Shown here piece after piece: positions 47,978 to 57,027 of a stretch of DNA of 64,000 nucleotides. Position numbers and translations under genes: made by a program. The notes beneath the pieces were generated by a model. The model worked only from the letters and a program-made list of their open reading frames with translations. It was not told where the DNA came from and made no database searches. Source of the DNA: Opitutaceae bacterium (lineage in GTDB: Bacteria > Verrucomicrobiota > Verrucomicrobiia > Opitutales > Opitutaceae); NCBI GenBank assembly GCA_003151515.1, contig PLXS01000025.1, forward strand, positions 124,001 to 188,000. Direction: 5' to 3'. The first letter of the stretch is position 1; the number at the start of each line of letters is the position of its first letter.

Positions 47978-49138
47978 CTACTTCTTCTTGCTGAACGCGT
48001 CGGACGGAATCTCCTCCACGCGGACGGAGTCGCCCGCGCGGAAGCTCTCCAGGTCCTCCACGATGACCTGCTCGCCCGGCTCGAGACCGCTAAGGATCTC
48101 GGCCCCGGTCAGCCAGACATAGCCCTTCGTCACGGGGCGAAGCTCCACCTTGCCGTTCCTCACCACGTAGACGCTCTCGTTGATCAGCGCGCGTCGGGGG
48201 ATGATCGCGTTCGCGTGGCGCTCGCCAACCGTTATCGTCACCTCGCCCGTGATCCCCGGGATCAGCTTCTCAGGCGCTATGTCCGTGATGTTCAGGTCCA
48301 CAAGGTGGCGCTGGGTCTCGGGATCGGCCGTCGGCAGGATCTTTGACACCGTGCCGTTGTACACGAAGGCCCCGTACGGGATGAAATGCACGGAAGCGGC
48401 CTGCCCGACCTTGATGTTGGCGATGTCCTCCTCGCTTATCTTCGCCTCAACGATCTTGTCCGTCGTAATGACCGACATGATCGGGGAACCCGGGTCTATG
48501 AGGTCGCCGGGATGGGCGTAGACGACCGAGACTATGCCCTCGAAGGGCGCCCGGATGGTCATCTTCTCGAGCTCATTCTGCTTGGCGCGCAGGGTGTTAA
48601 GGTCGGTCGCCAGGTCCTCCTCGTTCCTCACCTTTTCCAGCGCTATCTGCTGCTTGATGGTCTCAACGGCCCGGCGAGCCTTCTGGTAATCGCTGTCGGA
48701 TACCTGCCCCATTTTGAAGAGGCGCTCGGTGTTCTTGAAATCGGACTGCGCCGTCTCAAGGGTGTAAGTGCTCGAAGAACCCACCGCAATGCGCTGCTTG
48801 GCAGACTCATACTCCGCCTTCGCCTGGTCTATCTCGATCTGGATGTCGCCGGTGTCCAGCTTGACCAGGATGTCGCCCTCCTTCACGTGCAGACCGGGAT
48901 CGAGGTTGTAGCCGTCCTTGAGGACACGGCCCCCTATCGCGCTCTTCATCTGCATCGAGTACATCTCCTTGACCGTGAGGCTGCCGGGCTTCGCGTCCTT
49001 CGCCTCGCCGCTTATGACTGCCTCGACCTTCGCGACCGGCCGCAGCGACAGAACCACTCCCTCAAAAATCGCAACGACGATCGCGACAGCGGCCGCGAGC
49101 TTCAGCCATAGGGGAATGATGCCGGGTTTAGTGGACAT
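47978..49138 (-). CDS. Periplasmic adaptor (HlyD/MacA family) of the ABC exporter
   Basis: A 386-residue membrane fusion protein with an N-terminal membrane helix (LWLKLAAAVAIVVAIFEGVVL), split lipoyl domain (LHVKEGDILVKLD and IRAPFEGIVSVVYAHPGDLI) flanking a coiled-coil hairpin of about 90 residues, then a beta-barrel and a membrane-proximal domain (GLEPGEQVIVEDLESFRAGDSV). It links the FtsX-type permease to TolC. It overlaps the TolC gene by 11 bp. Confidence 0.92.
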   Translation of the reverse strand: MSTKPGIIPLWLKLAAAVAIVVAIFEGVVLSLRPVAKVEAVISGEAKDAKPGSLTVKEMYSMQMKSAIGGRVLKDGYNLDPGLHVKEGDILVKLDTGDIQIEIDQAKAEYESAKQRIAVGSSSTYTLETAQSDFKNTERLFKMGQVSDSDYQKARRAVETIKQQIALEKVRNEEDLATDLNTLRAKQNELEKMTIRAPFEGIVSVVYAHPGDLIDPGSPIMSVITTDKIVEAKISEEDIANIKVGQAASVHFIPYGAFVYNGTVSKILPTADPETQRHLVDLNITDIAPEKLIPGITGEVTITVGERHANAIIPRRALINESVYVVRNGKVELRPVTKGYVWLTGAEILSGLEPGEQVIVEDLESFRAGDSVRVEEIPSDAFSKKK

Positions 49139-50489
49139 AGCGGGGGGAAATGTTGCTTAGGGCGGGGTCGATCCCCGCGAGGGACACGAAATCGGTCCAG
49201 TGGGACAGGTAATCTGCCCGGGCATTCGCCATGAGGAGTTCCGTGGCGTTCAGGGTCAAAATGCTGGAATCGATCACCGCCTTTGAGGCGTACCCGAGCT
49301 GCTGGTCGTCCCTGAACCGCTTGACCTGCGCCGCAAGAAGGGCGTCGTGCACCTCCGCGAGCCCCATTGCCCTGGCTGAAAGGTCCAGCTGGTGGCGCAT
49401 GTAGGTGATCGTGTCGATCGTCGTGTCGACGTAGTTCTTCTTCTGCCACTCGTAGGTGCGCTTGCCCTCCAACGCCGCGAGCTTGGCGCCCCGGGTGGCG
49501 AAGCCGTCGAAGACCGTCCAGTAGCCGCCGACGGAAACCGTTTCCGCCGAGAGACCGATCTGCGATATGCTGTTTGAAGACAGCGACGTGTAGTTCGAAT
49601 AGGTGTAGCCAACGCTCGCGTTGAATTTTGGCAGCAGCCGGACCCTGGCTATCTTGTAATTGAGATCCTGCTGCTTGAGTATCATGTCGTAGACCTGGCT
49701 CTGGAAGGTGCTCTCGATCCCCTCGCCCACAAATCCAGTGAGTATCAGGTCTGCCTTCTGCGGCGGGTACTCCGGATGCGGCACCATGAGGGGGATGGTC
49801 TCGTCGCCCAGGTTGTCTATCCCGACGAGCCTGATGAAAGTCTGCTTGGAGTACGCAAAATCCTCCGCGGCGCGGTCCGAATCCAGCTGGGCCTGCTCGA
49901 CCGCCAGCCTTGCATCCTGCAATTCGGACTGCGAAGACGCCCCGGAGTCGAACCTCGCCTGGGCCGCCTGCATCTGAACGTTGGTGAGATCCAGGGCGAA
50001 ACGCACGTTGCGCAAGGTTATGTTCCTCGCGATTAGCCCCAAATACTGCTCCCGGATGATCGAGGCGAGGAGCCTGTAGGCCTCGGCATACTGCCGCTCG
50101 GCGATCTTGAGGCCCAGCGTTCCCACCGCCACGCTGTTCTTAAGGGCGCCAAACTGGAATAGTGGCTGGCTTACGGACGCGCCGTACACGAAGCCCCTGG
50201 CGGAGCTGGACGAGGTCGAGGACGACTCCTGCTCATAGCTGGACTGGTAGCTGCCGTTCACGCCCACCGACGGCCAGAGCACGGAATCGCTCTGCATCTT
50301 GGACGCCTCCTGCTGGGCAACCGCGATGCTGGCGGCTATCGTGTTTGGGGAGCGCTCCACGGCCATTTGGAGCAGCGGCTTTAGCTGCGGCAGGTAGTCC
50401 TCGGGAAGGGTGCCGTCCACCGAGGGGGCCTCGGCCCAAAGTGAAGCCGCAGTGACCAGGCCCAGTGCTAGGGTTGCGATCGATCTCAT
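49128..50489 (-). CDS. TolC-family outer-membrane channel
   Basis: This 453-residue outer-membrane protein has a classical signal peptide (ATLALGLVTAASLWA, cleavage near residue 19) with no lipobox, unlike the NodT-type channel at 943-2361. Two OEP repeats of long helices follow (SVAVGTLGLKIAERQYAEA; ALEGKRTYEWQKKNYVDTT). It is the first gene of the four-gene exporter operon, so its upstream region should hold the promoter. Confidence 0.92.
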   Translation of the reverse strand: MRSIATLALGLVTAASLWAEAPSVDGTLPEDYLPQLKPLLQMAVERSPNTIAASIAVAQQEASKMQSDSVLWPSVGVNGSYQSSYEQESSSTSSSSARGFVYGASVSQPLFQFGALKNSVAVGTLGLKIAERQYAEAYRLLASIIREQYLGLIARNITLRNVRFALDLTNVQMQAAQARFDSGASSQSELQDARLAVEQAQLDSDRAAEDFAYSKQTFIRLVGIDNLGDETIPLMVPHPEYPPQKADLILTGFVGEGIESTFQSQVYDMILKQQDLNYKIARVRLLPKFNASVGYTYSNYTSLSSNSISQIGLSAETVSVGGYWTVFDGFATRGAKLAALEGKRTYEWQKKNYVDTTIDTITYMRHQLDLSARAMGLAEVHDALLAAQVKRFRDDQQLGYASKAVIDSSILTLNATELLMANARADYLSHWTDFVSLAGIDPALSNISPRYVH

Positions 50490-50532
50490 TCTCTATTCTT
50501 GAGTAATTGTTTAGACCGCGGGAAATTGAAAG

Positions 50533-50557
50533 CCTTGGCAATCACAATTCCCTTGGC
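50533..50557. repeat. Short direct repeat between the tolC and methyltransferase genes
   Basis: CCTTGGC occurs at 50533-50539 and again at 50551-50557, with 18 bp start to start, in the 136 bp divergent region. It could be a regulator site for either gene; chance is also possible for 7-mers. Confidence 0.25.
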
Positions 50558-50625
50558 CAACCGGAGTTTACTTGTGCCCGGGTGGACACTTAAGGCAGCC
50601 TAGACGTTCCCCACTAGCTCAATAA

Positions 50626-51390
50626 ATGAACCCGGGCGAATCGCTGCCACTTTCGCAGCATGACATTGAGATCCAGTCGAACCGGCTGGCTTGGCAGCGC
50701 AAGCCCCAGCTCAGGGCTGTCTATCGAGGATTCCACGAGCTCATCGCCTCCCGCCTGGATCGGGCGGTGCCGGGCCTGATCGTCGAGCTCGGCTCGGGCA
50801 TGGGCTCCATCAAGGAGGTCATTCCCGATTGCATCGCCACGGACTTGTTCCCGAACCCGTGGCTTGACCGCCAGGAGAACGCCTACTGCCTGAGCTTCGC
50901 CGACGGGACCGTCTCCAACCTCATCCTTTTCGATGTGTGGCACCATCTGAGGTACCCGGGCACTGCGCTTCGGGAATTCCGCAGGGTCCTGGCCCCGAGC
51001 GGCCGGCTGATCGTCTTTGATCCTGCGATCAGCTGGACCGGGAAGATCGTGTACGGCCTGTTCCACCACGAACCGGTCGCCATCCGGCTGCCGATCACGT
51101 GGGAGGCGCCCGCGGGATTCAAGCCCGGCGACGCGGATTATTTTGCGGCGCAGGGGGCAGCGACCCGGGTCTTCTGGAGGAGGGAAACGCCAGAGCGGCT
51201 TGAGGGCTGGGATGTCGTGGAGGCCTTCCCCGTGCCCTCCTTCGAGTACTTCGCAACCGGGGGATTCTCCGGGCCGCAGCTAGGAGGTCCGGCGCTGTTT
51301 CGCCTGTGGAGAAGGCTCGATCGCGCGCTCGCCCGCTGGCCGAATCTCTTTGCCGCTCGGCTAATGGTCGTGCTGAAAAGGAAGCCGTGA
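50626..51390 (+). CDS. Class I SAM-dependent methyltransferase
   Basis: A 254-residue protein with the SAM motif LIVELGSGMGSIKEVIP, an acidic follow-on strand (CIATDLF), and the LILFDVWHHLRYPGTALREFRRVLAPSGRLIVFDP block of UbiE/ubiquinone-type methyltransferases. It is the first gene of the plus-strand polysaccharide locus and is coupled by a 4 bp overlap to a methyltransferase-glycosyltransferase fusion. A role in modifying a surface glycan or lipid is inferred from that context. Confidence 0.85.
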   Translation: MNPGESLPLSQHDIEIQSNRLAWQRKPQLRAVYRGFHELIASRLDRAVPGLIVELGSGMGSIKEVIPDCIATDLFPNPWLDRQENAYCLSFADGTVSNLILFDVWHHLRYPGTALREFRRVLAPSGRLIVFDPAISWTGKIVYGLFHHEPVAIRLPITWEAPAGFKPGDADYFAAQGAATRVFWRRETPERLEGWDVVEAFPVPSFEYFATGGFSGPQLGGPALFRLWRRLDRALARWPNLFAARLMVVLKRKP

Positions 51391-52811
51391 CGCCGCGGCC
51401 CACTTCCGAGCTCACCCTCGCTCGCCTGGACCAAGTGCGCGCCTGGTACGACGCCGTCCCGACGAGCCTCAAATGGGCGTCCAGGGGTTACCGCGCGATG
51501 CTGGCCCATTATTATGGGCTCCTCATCCCAGCTGACGCCACCGTTCTCGAGATCGGATGCGGTTCGGGTGAACTCCTCAGGAGGCTGACCGCGAAGCGCA
51601 AGGTCGGCATCGATCTGTCCGAAAATCAGATCGAGGCCGCCAGAGCGCACGCGCCCGAGTGCGAGTTTCATGTACAGGCAGGCGAGAGCCTGGAGCTCGG
51701 CGAGCGCTTTGACTGCATCATCATCTCGGACACCCTGAACTTCGCGGCGGACGTCCAGCAGATATTCGAGCGGCTCCATTCGGTCTCCCACCCGAGAACC
51801 CGCCTCATTGTCAACTTTCCATCAGCCCTCTGGAGGCCGCTGTTCGCGCTAGCGAGCTCTGTCGGGCTAAAGGCCCGCGCTCCCCAGGGAAACTGGCTCA
51901 CGACGGCGGATGTGGCGGCGCTCATGGAGCTCGCGGACTGGAGCGCGCTCACAAGGCAGGCCAGGATCCTGTGCCCGGTCAGGGCCCTCGGACTCGGGGA
52001 CTTTGTCAACCGATGGGCAGCCCCGCTTCTGCCCTTCTTCTGTGTCTCGGTCTTCTGCGTCGCAAGATCCAGGCGCTCGAGCGAGACTGGTCCGCTGACC
52101 GTCTCGGTCGTAATACCCGCAAGGAACGAGGCGGGCAACATCGAGGCGGCCGTCAAGCGCACACCCGACATGGGCGCCGGCACGGAGCTCATTTTCGTGG
52201 AGGGGCATTCCAAGGACAACACCTGGGAGGAGATCGAGCGCGTGGCCCGCGAGTATCCCGGCCGCAGGATCAAAACGCTGCGCCAGCCCGGCCGAGGCAA
52301 GGGCGACGCGGTGCGGGCGGGATTCGCGGTCGCCGAGGGCGACCTATTCATGATCCTCGACGCGGACCTCACGGTTCCGCCGGAGGAGATGCCAAAATTC
52401 TACGAGGCCGTCGCTTCGGGACGCACCGAATTCGCGAACGGCTCGCGCCTTGTCTACCCCATGGAGAAGTCGGCCATGCAGTTCCTGAACATGGTCGCGA
52501 ACAAGGCGTTTGGATTCCTCTTCTCCCACATCTTGGGACAACCCATGAAGGACACGCTTTGCGGCACCAAGGTGCTACGGCGTGCCGATTATGAGCGGAT
52601 AGCTGCGAACCGGGGGTATTTCGGAGAATTTGATCCCTTTGGGGATTTCGACCTTCTATTCGGTGCCGCCAAGCTGAGCCTTAAGATCGTGGATCTCCCG
52701 GTGCGATACAGGGAGCGAACCTACGGATCGACAAATATCCAGCGCTGGCGCCACGGTTGGCTGCTTTTGCGCATGGTGCTTTTTGGCGCGAGGAAGCTGA
52801 AATTTGTCTGA
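51387..52811 (+). CDS. Fused SAM methyltransferase and family 2 glycosyltransferase
   Basis: This is a 474-residue two-domain protein. The methyltransferase covers about 1-215 (SAM motif VLEIGCGSGELLRRL). A GT2 domain covers about 230-474 (VSVVIPARNEAGNIE, DADLTVPPEEMP as the DxD-like site, then TLCGTKVLRRADYERI). The start is the GTG at 51387, overlapping the upstream stop (GTGA). The GT2 half resembles dolichyl-phosphate-sugar/DPM1-type transferases. The fusion suggests methylation and sugar transfer on the same acceptor or lipid carrier. Confidence 0.85.
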   Translation: MTPRPTSELTLARLDQVRAWYDAVPTSLKWASRGYRAMLAHYYGLLIPADATVLEIGCGSGELLRRLTAKRKVGIDLSENQIEAARAHAPECEFHVQAGESLELGERFDCIIISDTLNFAADVQQIFERLHSVSHPRTRLIVNFPSALWRPLFALASSVGLKARAPQGNWLTTADVAALMELADWSALTRQARILCPVRALGLGDFVNRWAAPLLPFFCVSVFCVARSRRSSETGPLTVSVVIPARNEAGNIEAAVKRTPDMGAGTELIFVEGHSKDNTWEEIERVAREYPGRRIKTLRQPGRGKGDAVRAGFAVAEGDLFMILDADLTVPPEEMPKFYEAVASGRTEFANGSRLVYPMEKSAMQFLNMVANKAFGFLFSHILGQPMKDTLCGTKVLRRADYERIAANRGYFGEFDPFGDFDLLFGAAKLSLKIVDLPVRYRERTYGSTNIQRWRHGWLLLRMVLFGARKLKFV

Positions 52812-53244
52812 GCTTCGGTTCGCTTGGCAACACGAGGCCGACATGCCGCACACCGGGCCTCTGCGGCGTGGGTGTGGCGACGTTGGGGCATCTGCCGCGT
52901 CTGCGATGTCGACAAGGATGTTGGTCCCATCCGCCATTCTCAGCAGGTGGCAGTCGGCCGGATACTGCTCCGGCGAAACATCGAGCATGATCCATGTAGT
53001 CGAATCTCCATTGGCCAGAGCTCCAACGGGCAAATGAGGGAATGGGCCGACTGCCGCGGCAAAACGAAGGTGCATGGTTCAGACTTGCGCATTCGTTGGC
53101 TCGTTGCCTGAGAGTCCCCTATTTACCGCGTTGGCAATGCGATGACGCGTTGCCTATCCCAGTACGCGAGGACAGGCACCAGGTTCGCCCGGATCAAAGT
53201 TATCTTGAACTGCTGCGCCCGCACGCGCCATTTTAGCCAACCGC
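52812..53244. other. 433 bp intergenic region within the polysaccharide locus
   Basis: No intact gene is supported. It holds a possible gene remnant on the minus strand (separate entry). The rest shows no promoter, repeat or terminator that I can defend, although the base composition is less GC-rich than in flanking genes. Confidence 0.5.
52885..52998 (-). pseudogene. Possible N-terminal remnant of a metallo-beta-lactamase-fold protein
   Basis: On the minus strand a short run reads WIMLDVSPEQYPADC followed by HLLRMADGTNILVDIAD. This resembles the first two strands of ComEC-type MBL-fold proteins (DVGxGD...LLxxPDGxxxLVD). The reading frame loses any resemblance afterwards, and no HxHxDH motif follows. 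It may be a decayed 5' end; chance cannot be excluded. Confidence 0.25.
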
Positions 53245-54243
53245 ATGATCCTTGTAACCGGCGCGGCCGGCTTTATCGGCTTTCATGTCGCGCAGCGCCT
53301 CCTGCGCGACGGCCACTCCGTGATCGGATTGGACACGCTGAACGACTACTACGACCCGGCCCTCAAGGAGGCCCGTCTGAACCTTCTGAGGGCGAACAAG
53401 GGGTTCTCCTTCCATCGCGTGAGCGTCGCGGACCAAGCCGCGGTCGCCTACCTTTTCTCGAACCATCGGATTGAGGCTGTCGTACACCTGGCCGCCCAGG
53501 CAGGCGTCCGCCTGTCCCTCAAGGACCCCCACGCCTACATTGAAAGCAACGTCTCCGGTTTCCTAAATATCCTCGAAGGATGCAGGGTTCACAAGGTAAG
53601 GCACCTGGTCTACGCCTCATCCAGCTCCGTGTACGGGCTCAACACCAAGGTGCCTTTCAGGGCGGCCGAGGCGGCAGATCATCCCGTGAGCCTTTACGGC
53701 GCAACGAAGCGGACAGGCGAACTCATGGCCCACTGCTACAGCCATCTCTACGGCCTTCCTACGACCGGTCTGCGGTTCTTCACGGTCTACGGCCCCTGGG
53801 GCCGGCCTGACATGGCCTACTACTCCTTCACGAAGGCCATCATCGAGGGCAGCCCGATCGACGTGTACAACGAGGGCAGGATGAAGCGCGACTTCACCTA
53901 CATAGACGACGTGGTCGAGGGGGTCGTGCGCGTGCTCGGCCGGCCCGCCCAGCCCAACCCCCAATGGAACGGAGGGGATTCAGCATCCAGCACGACGCCC
54001 TTCCGCCTCTACAACTTAGGCAACCACTCCCCGGTCGAACTCCTTCATTTCATAGAACTGATCGAGGAATGCCTTGGGAAGAAGGCCGTGAAGCGGCTCC
54101 TGCCGGCGCAGCCGGGGGACGTCATATCGACCGTGGCGGATGTCGCCGACCTGAGCCGGGATATGGGCTTCGAGCCCGCCACGCCGATCGAGGTCGGCAT
54201 CCGGCTCTTCATCGACTGGTACAAGGAATATCATCGTTCCTGA
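53245..54243 (+). CDS. UDP-glucuronate 4-epimerase-like SDR
   Basis: A 332-residue extended short-chain dehydrogenase. It has GAAGFIGFHVAQRLL, the subgroup-specific NDYYDPALKEARL, HLAAQAGVRLSL, YGATKRTGELMAHCYSHL (Tyr-x3-Lys), and FTVYGPWGRPDMAYYSFT. The NDYYD and GPWGRPDMA signatures point to UDP-glucuronate 4-epimerase, giving UDP-galacturonate for surface glycans. It is about 50 bp upstream of the GT-C-like gene. Confidence 0.88.
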   Translation: MILVTGAAGFIGFHVAQRLLRDGHSVIGLDTLNDYYDPALKEARLNLLRANKGFSFHRVSVADQAAVAYLFSNHRIEAVVHLAAQAGVRLSLKDPHAYIESNVSGFLNILEGCRVHKVRHLVYASSSSVYGLNTKVPFRAAEAADHPVSLYGATKRTGELMAHCYSHLYGLPTTGLRFFTVYGPWGRPDMAYYSFTKAIIEGSPIDVYNEGRMKRDFTYIDDVVEGVVRVLGRPAQPNPQWNGGDSASSTTPFRLYNLGNHSPVELLHFIELIEECLGKKAVKRLLPAQPGDVISTVADVADLSRDMGFEPATPIEVGIRLFIDWYKEYHRS

Positions 54244-54295
54244 CCAAGGCCGCGGGATATAAGCTGAGCCTCATCTCTCGGCCCCGGGAGATCCC

Positions 54296-56656
54296 ATGAA
54301 ACGCCACGCAGCCGCATTCCTCCTGGTCCTTGGCGCCGCCCTGCTCTTCCAGGCATGGTTCCTGGGGCTGACGCCAAGCGGCATCGAGATTGGCGACGCA
54401 AGGCTCAGCTCGCCCTACACTGAGGCCCTGGCCCATGGCCAGTCCTACCTGCTCGACAAACCCGATCCGCAGCATCCCCTCCTGGACACCTCCCTTTTCC
54501 ACGGCCACCATTACATCTATTTTGGGATCGTGCCCTTTGCGGTCTTCATGGTTCCGGCGTACCTGGTCACCGGGTGCGCTCCCTCTCCCGAAGCCGCCAT
54601 TTTCCTCTTCTGCGCGGTGGGCTACCTCGCATACGGGGCAACGCTCCTCGTCGCCATCCGGCGGTTGTACCCAAAGGTCCCGATCCTGATTTCCGGGGCT
54701 GCTTTCCTGGTCCTTATCATAGGGAGCGGCACTTGGCCGCTCATGGGACGGCCCGCGATCTACGAGATCGAGAATGCCGCAGCCTATACGTTCCTTGCTC
54801 TGGCCCTACTCTCGCTGGGTGTCTCGGAAATCCGGCAGGCAAGGCGGCTCCCCTGGCTCATGGCCTCGTCGGCCTTTGCCGGGCTCACGATCGGCTGCCG
54901 ACCCAACTACATTGCGGCCGCCGGGGTTATCGCCTTCCTCGTCCTTTGCCGCGCATGCGCGGGGACGGGCCCGCCGATCCCCCGAGCCGCGAGGGCCCTC
55001 GCCCCCCTCCTGCTGGTCTGCCTCGCTCTGGCATCGTGGAATTATCACCGGTTTGGCGATCCGTTCGACTTTGGCCTCAAGCACACCGTTTCGGAGGATC
55101 CGGCGCTTGTGCGCCCCCTTTTGAACCTCGGCAACTTCCCGTACGGCGCCCATCGCTACGTTCTGGGAGCCCCAAGACTCATACGGTACTTCCCCTTCAT
55201 CCAGGGACAGAGAGAGGGCCCTTTTGCGCTCGCGCCGCGCCAGGAGCTGAGCAACCAGGTCTACGGCTTTGTGCTTATCTCCCCGGTCCTCCTTTTTGCC
55301 GCCCTGCTGCTCCGGCGGTCGGCTGCCGCGGCCCTGCGCGGCGCAGGGGCTCTAACCGGGGCGGCCCTCGCCTGCTTTTTGGGGAACTTCCTCTTTCTGG
55401 CCTGCACGACCATCAGTTGCTACCGTTATCCGGCGGACTTCCTGGGCCCTCTTTCCCTTTTGGCGGCCTACGCAATTTTGGGTCTGTGGGACCTCCGCCT
55501 CGGCTGGATACGCCGGACTCTCGCGGTCTTCCTGGCGCCCGCAGTCGCATGGAGCGCCTGCGCCCTGATATTCCAGGTCTTCTCCACGGCCCAGACGACC
55601 GATCTCTTCGATCAGAGAAGGCCTGCGGATTTTGCCGCGGCGGCCCGGCCGTTCAACAAAGCGGTGTATCTCTACGAGAGGCTAATCAACGACGGTCCGA
55701 GGGCTCTGGCCCTCAATATACAGCTGCCCATCAATCGCTTTGGCGCCGTCGAGCCCCTTGTCGTGGACGGCGATCCGGAGGCGCAGGATTTCCTGTACTT
55801 GTATTACATAGCGCCCGGACTCCTGCAGATCGGCTTTGAATCAACGGGCCGCGGAGGCGTCAAGTCGACCCAGTTGAAGGTGGATTACGGCAAGCCCCAC
55901 CGGATCGAGCTGCGTTACGGCTCCTTCCTGCCGCCGGACGACCATCCCCTGCTATCCCACCTTGCGCCTGCGGACGTCGCGCTCGCCCGGCGGATGCTCA
56001 CGGTGCTCCTGGACGGCATTCCGGTGCTAGACGCTCAAGCCGACTTCCACCTTCCACGGGGCAATGTGCTCGTGGGGCGCTCCCCTGACGATGCTGCGTT
56101 CGGCGCGCGTTTCACCGGGCGTGTCCTCGGCGTGGATCGGCCCCTGCTTCCCGCGAAGGCCTCGCCAGCGCGGTGGGATTCCTCGGCCTATGGGCCCCTC
56201 CTCATGACCGCGGAGCTGGTCCCGATGCCGCCGGGCGTGTTCGATCCGCTCGTATCCCTCGGCCTGCCCGGCCAGGGCGCGCAGTTGCTCCTTGAGCACA
56301 TCGACGGGGACCATGTCAGGTTCCTCTGGCTGGACACAGGCGGGCGCAGGGACCCGGGGCCGCCAGTGGCATGGCCGGCCCACGAGCCGCGCAAGGTGGA
56401 AGTGTGGGCGGGAGGCCTGCTCCCTCCCATCGAATCAAGCCTATGGCCCCGCGGCACGTCCCAGGAGGAGCGTGCGAGGGCCAAACGTGGAGTTCGCGTG
56501 GAGCTCGAAGGCCGGGAGGTTCTCCGGGCGGATCTGACTACGCTCGACGTCTCGCCGACAATGGTAGCCCAGGGCCGGGATACGCTGTTTCTTACGGGCG
56601 GGGTGATGCCGTCCGCCTCCGCGACCATCATTGCGGCGGGACGGGGTCCCTGGTGA
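54296..56656 (+). CDS. GT-C-like polytopic membrane protein with two C-terminal beta repeats
   Basis: This 786-residue protein is a paralogue of the one at 22736-25201. About 12 membrane segments occupy residues 5-430, with LLDTSLFHGHHYIYFGIVP, YLVTG, IGCRPNYI and WNYHRFGDPFDFGL in the same order. The C-terminal ~330 residues show two beta-rich units (LDGIPVLDAQADF, then ELEGREVLRADLTTLD) that resemble each other. An acidic residue pair lies in the first large loop (IEIGDARLSSPY), as in GT-C enzymes. Location inside the polysaccharide locus suggests transfer or polymerisation of a lipid-linked sugar, but activity is unproven. Confidence 0.8.
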   Translation: MKRHAAAFLLVLGAALLFQAWFLGLTPSGIEIGDARLSSPYTEALAHGQSYLLDKPDPQHPLLDTSLFHGHHYIYFGIVPFAVFMVPAYLVTGCAPSPEAAIFLFCAVGYLAYGATLLVAIRRLYPKVPILISGAAFLVLIIGSGTWPLMGRPAIYEIENAAAYTFLALALLSLGVSEIRQARRLPWLMASSAFAGLTIGCRPNYIAAAGVIAFLVLCRACAGTGPPIPRAARALAPLLLVCLALASWNYHRFGDPFDFGLKHTVSEDPALVRPLLNLGNFPYGAHRYVLGAPRLIRYFPFIQGQREGPFALAPRQELSNQVYGFVLISPVLLFAALLLRRSAAAALRGAGALTGAALACFLGNFLFLACTTISCYRYPADFLGPLSLLAAYAILGLWDLRLGWIRRTLAVFLAPAVAWSACALIFQVFSTAQTTDLFDQRRPADFAAAARPFNKAVYLYERLINDGPRALALNIQLPINRFGAVEPLVVDGDPEAQDFLYLYYIAPGLLQIGFESTGRGGVKSTQLKVDYGKPHRIELRYGSFLPPDDHPLLSHLAPADVALARRMLTVLLDGIPVLDAQADFHLPRGNVLVGRSPDDAAFGARFTGRVLGVDRPLLPAKASPARWDSSAYGPLLMTAELVPMPPGVFDPLVSLGLPGQGAQLLLEHIDGDHVRFLWLDTGGRRDPGPPVAWPAHEPRKVEVWAGGLLPPIESSLWPRGTSQEERARAKRGVRVELEGREVLRADLTTLDVSPTMVAQGRDTLFLTGGVMPSASATIIAAGRGPW

Positions 56657-57027
56657 CGAAACCCTGACTCCAAGGTGGCTTGCTGGGTACGCCATGTCGG
56701 GCGGGACGATCGAACCCGCGCGCCGAGCCTCCCCTTGGAGGATTGTGGGGCCCCATGCACGACGCGGATAGCGGACTGCCGCATCAGGGGTGTCACCAAA
56801 GGGAACTTCCTTGAACAGGTGATCGTTCCTACCGATGCCAAGGCCGCCTTCCTGGGCCAACCGACGTTGCCGCACCGGGCCACGGACTTGCTTCTCCTCC
56901 GCGAGGTCGCGCGTCCGGAACCGGGCCGATGCGAGGCGCCTTTAGTCTTTACCCTGGTGAGACTTCTTCGCCTTTATTGAGGCTGACTGCCTTCAATCGT
57001 CTTCCCGTACCGAGCCGCACGCCAGCC
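56657..57027. other. 371 bp intergenic region before the HAD phosphatase gene
   Basis: No gene is supported on either strand; open frames here lack any recognisable family pattern. A tRNA T-arm-like string on the minus strand near 56707-56725 does not extend to a full tRNA. I find no clear promoter or terminator. Confidence 0.5.

Noticed and set aside
56700-56730. tRNA-like T-arm (GGGTTCGATC on the minus strand)
   Set aside because: The loop would have nine bases, the conserved C61 is missing, and no acceptor, anticodon arm or CCA end can be built around it.
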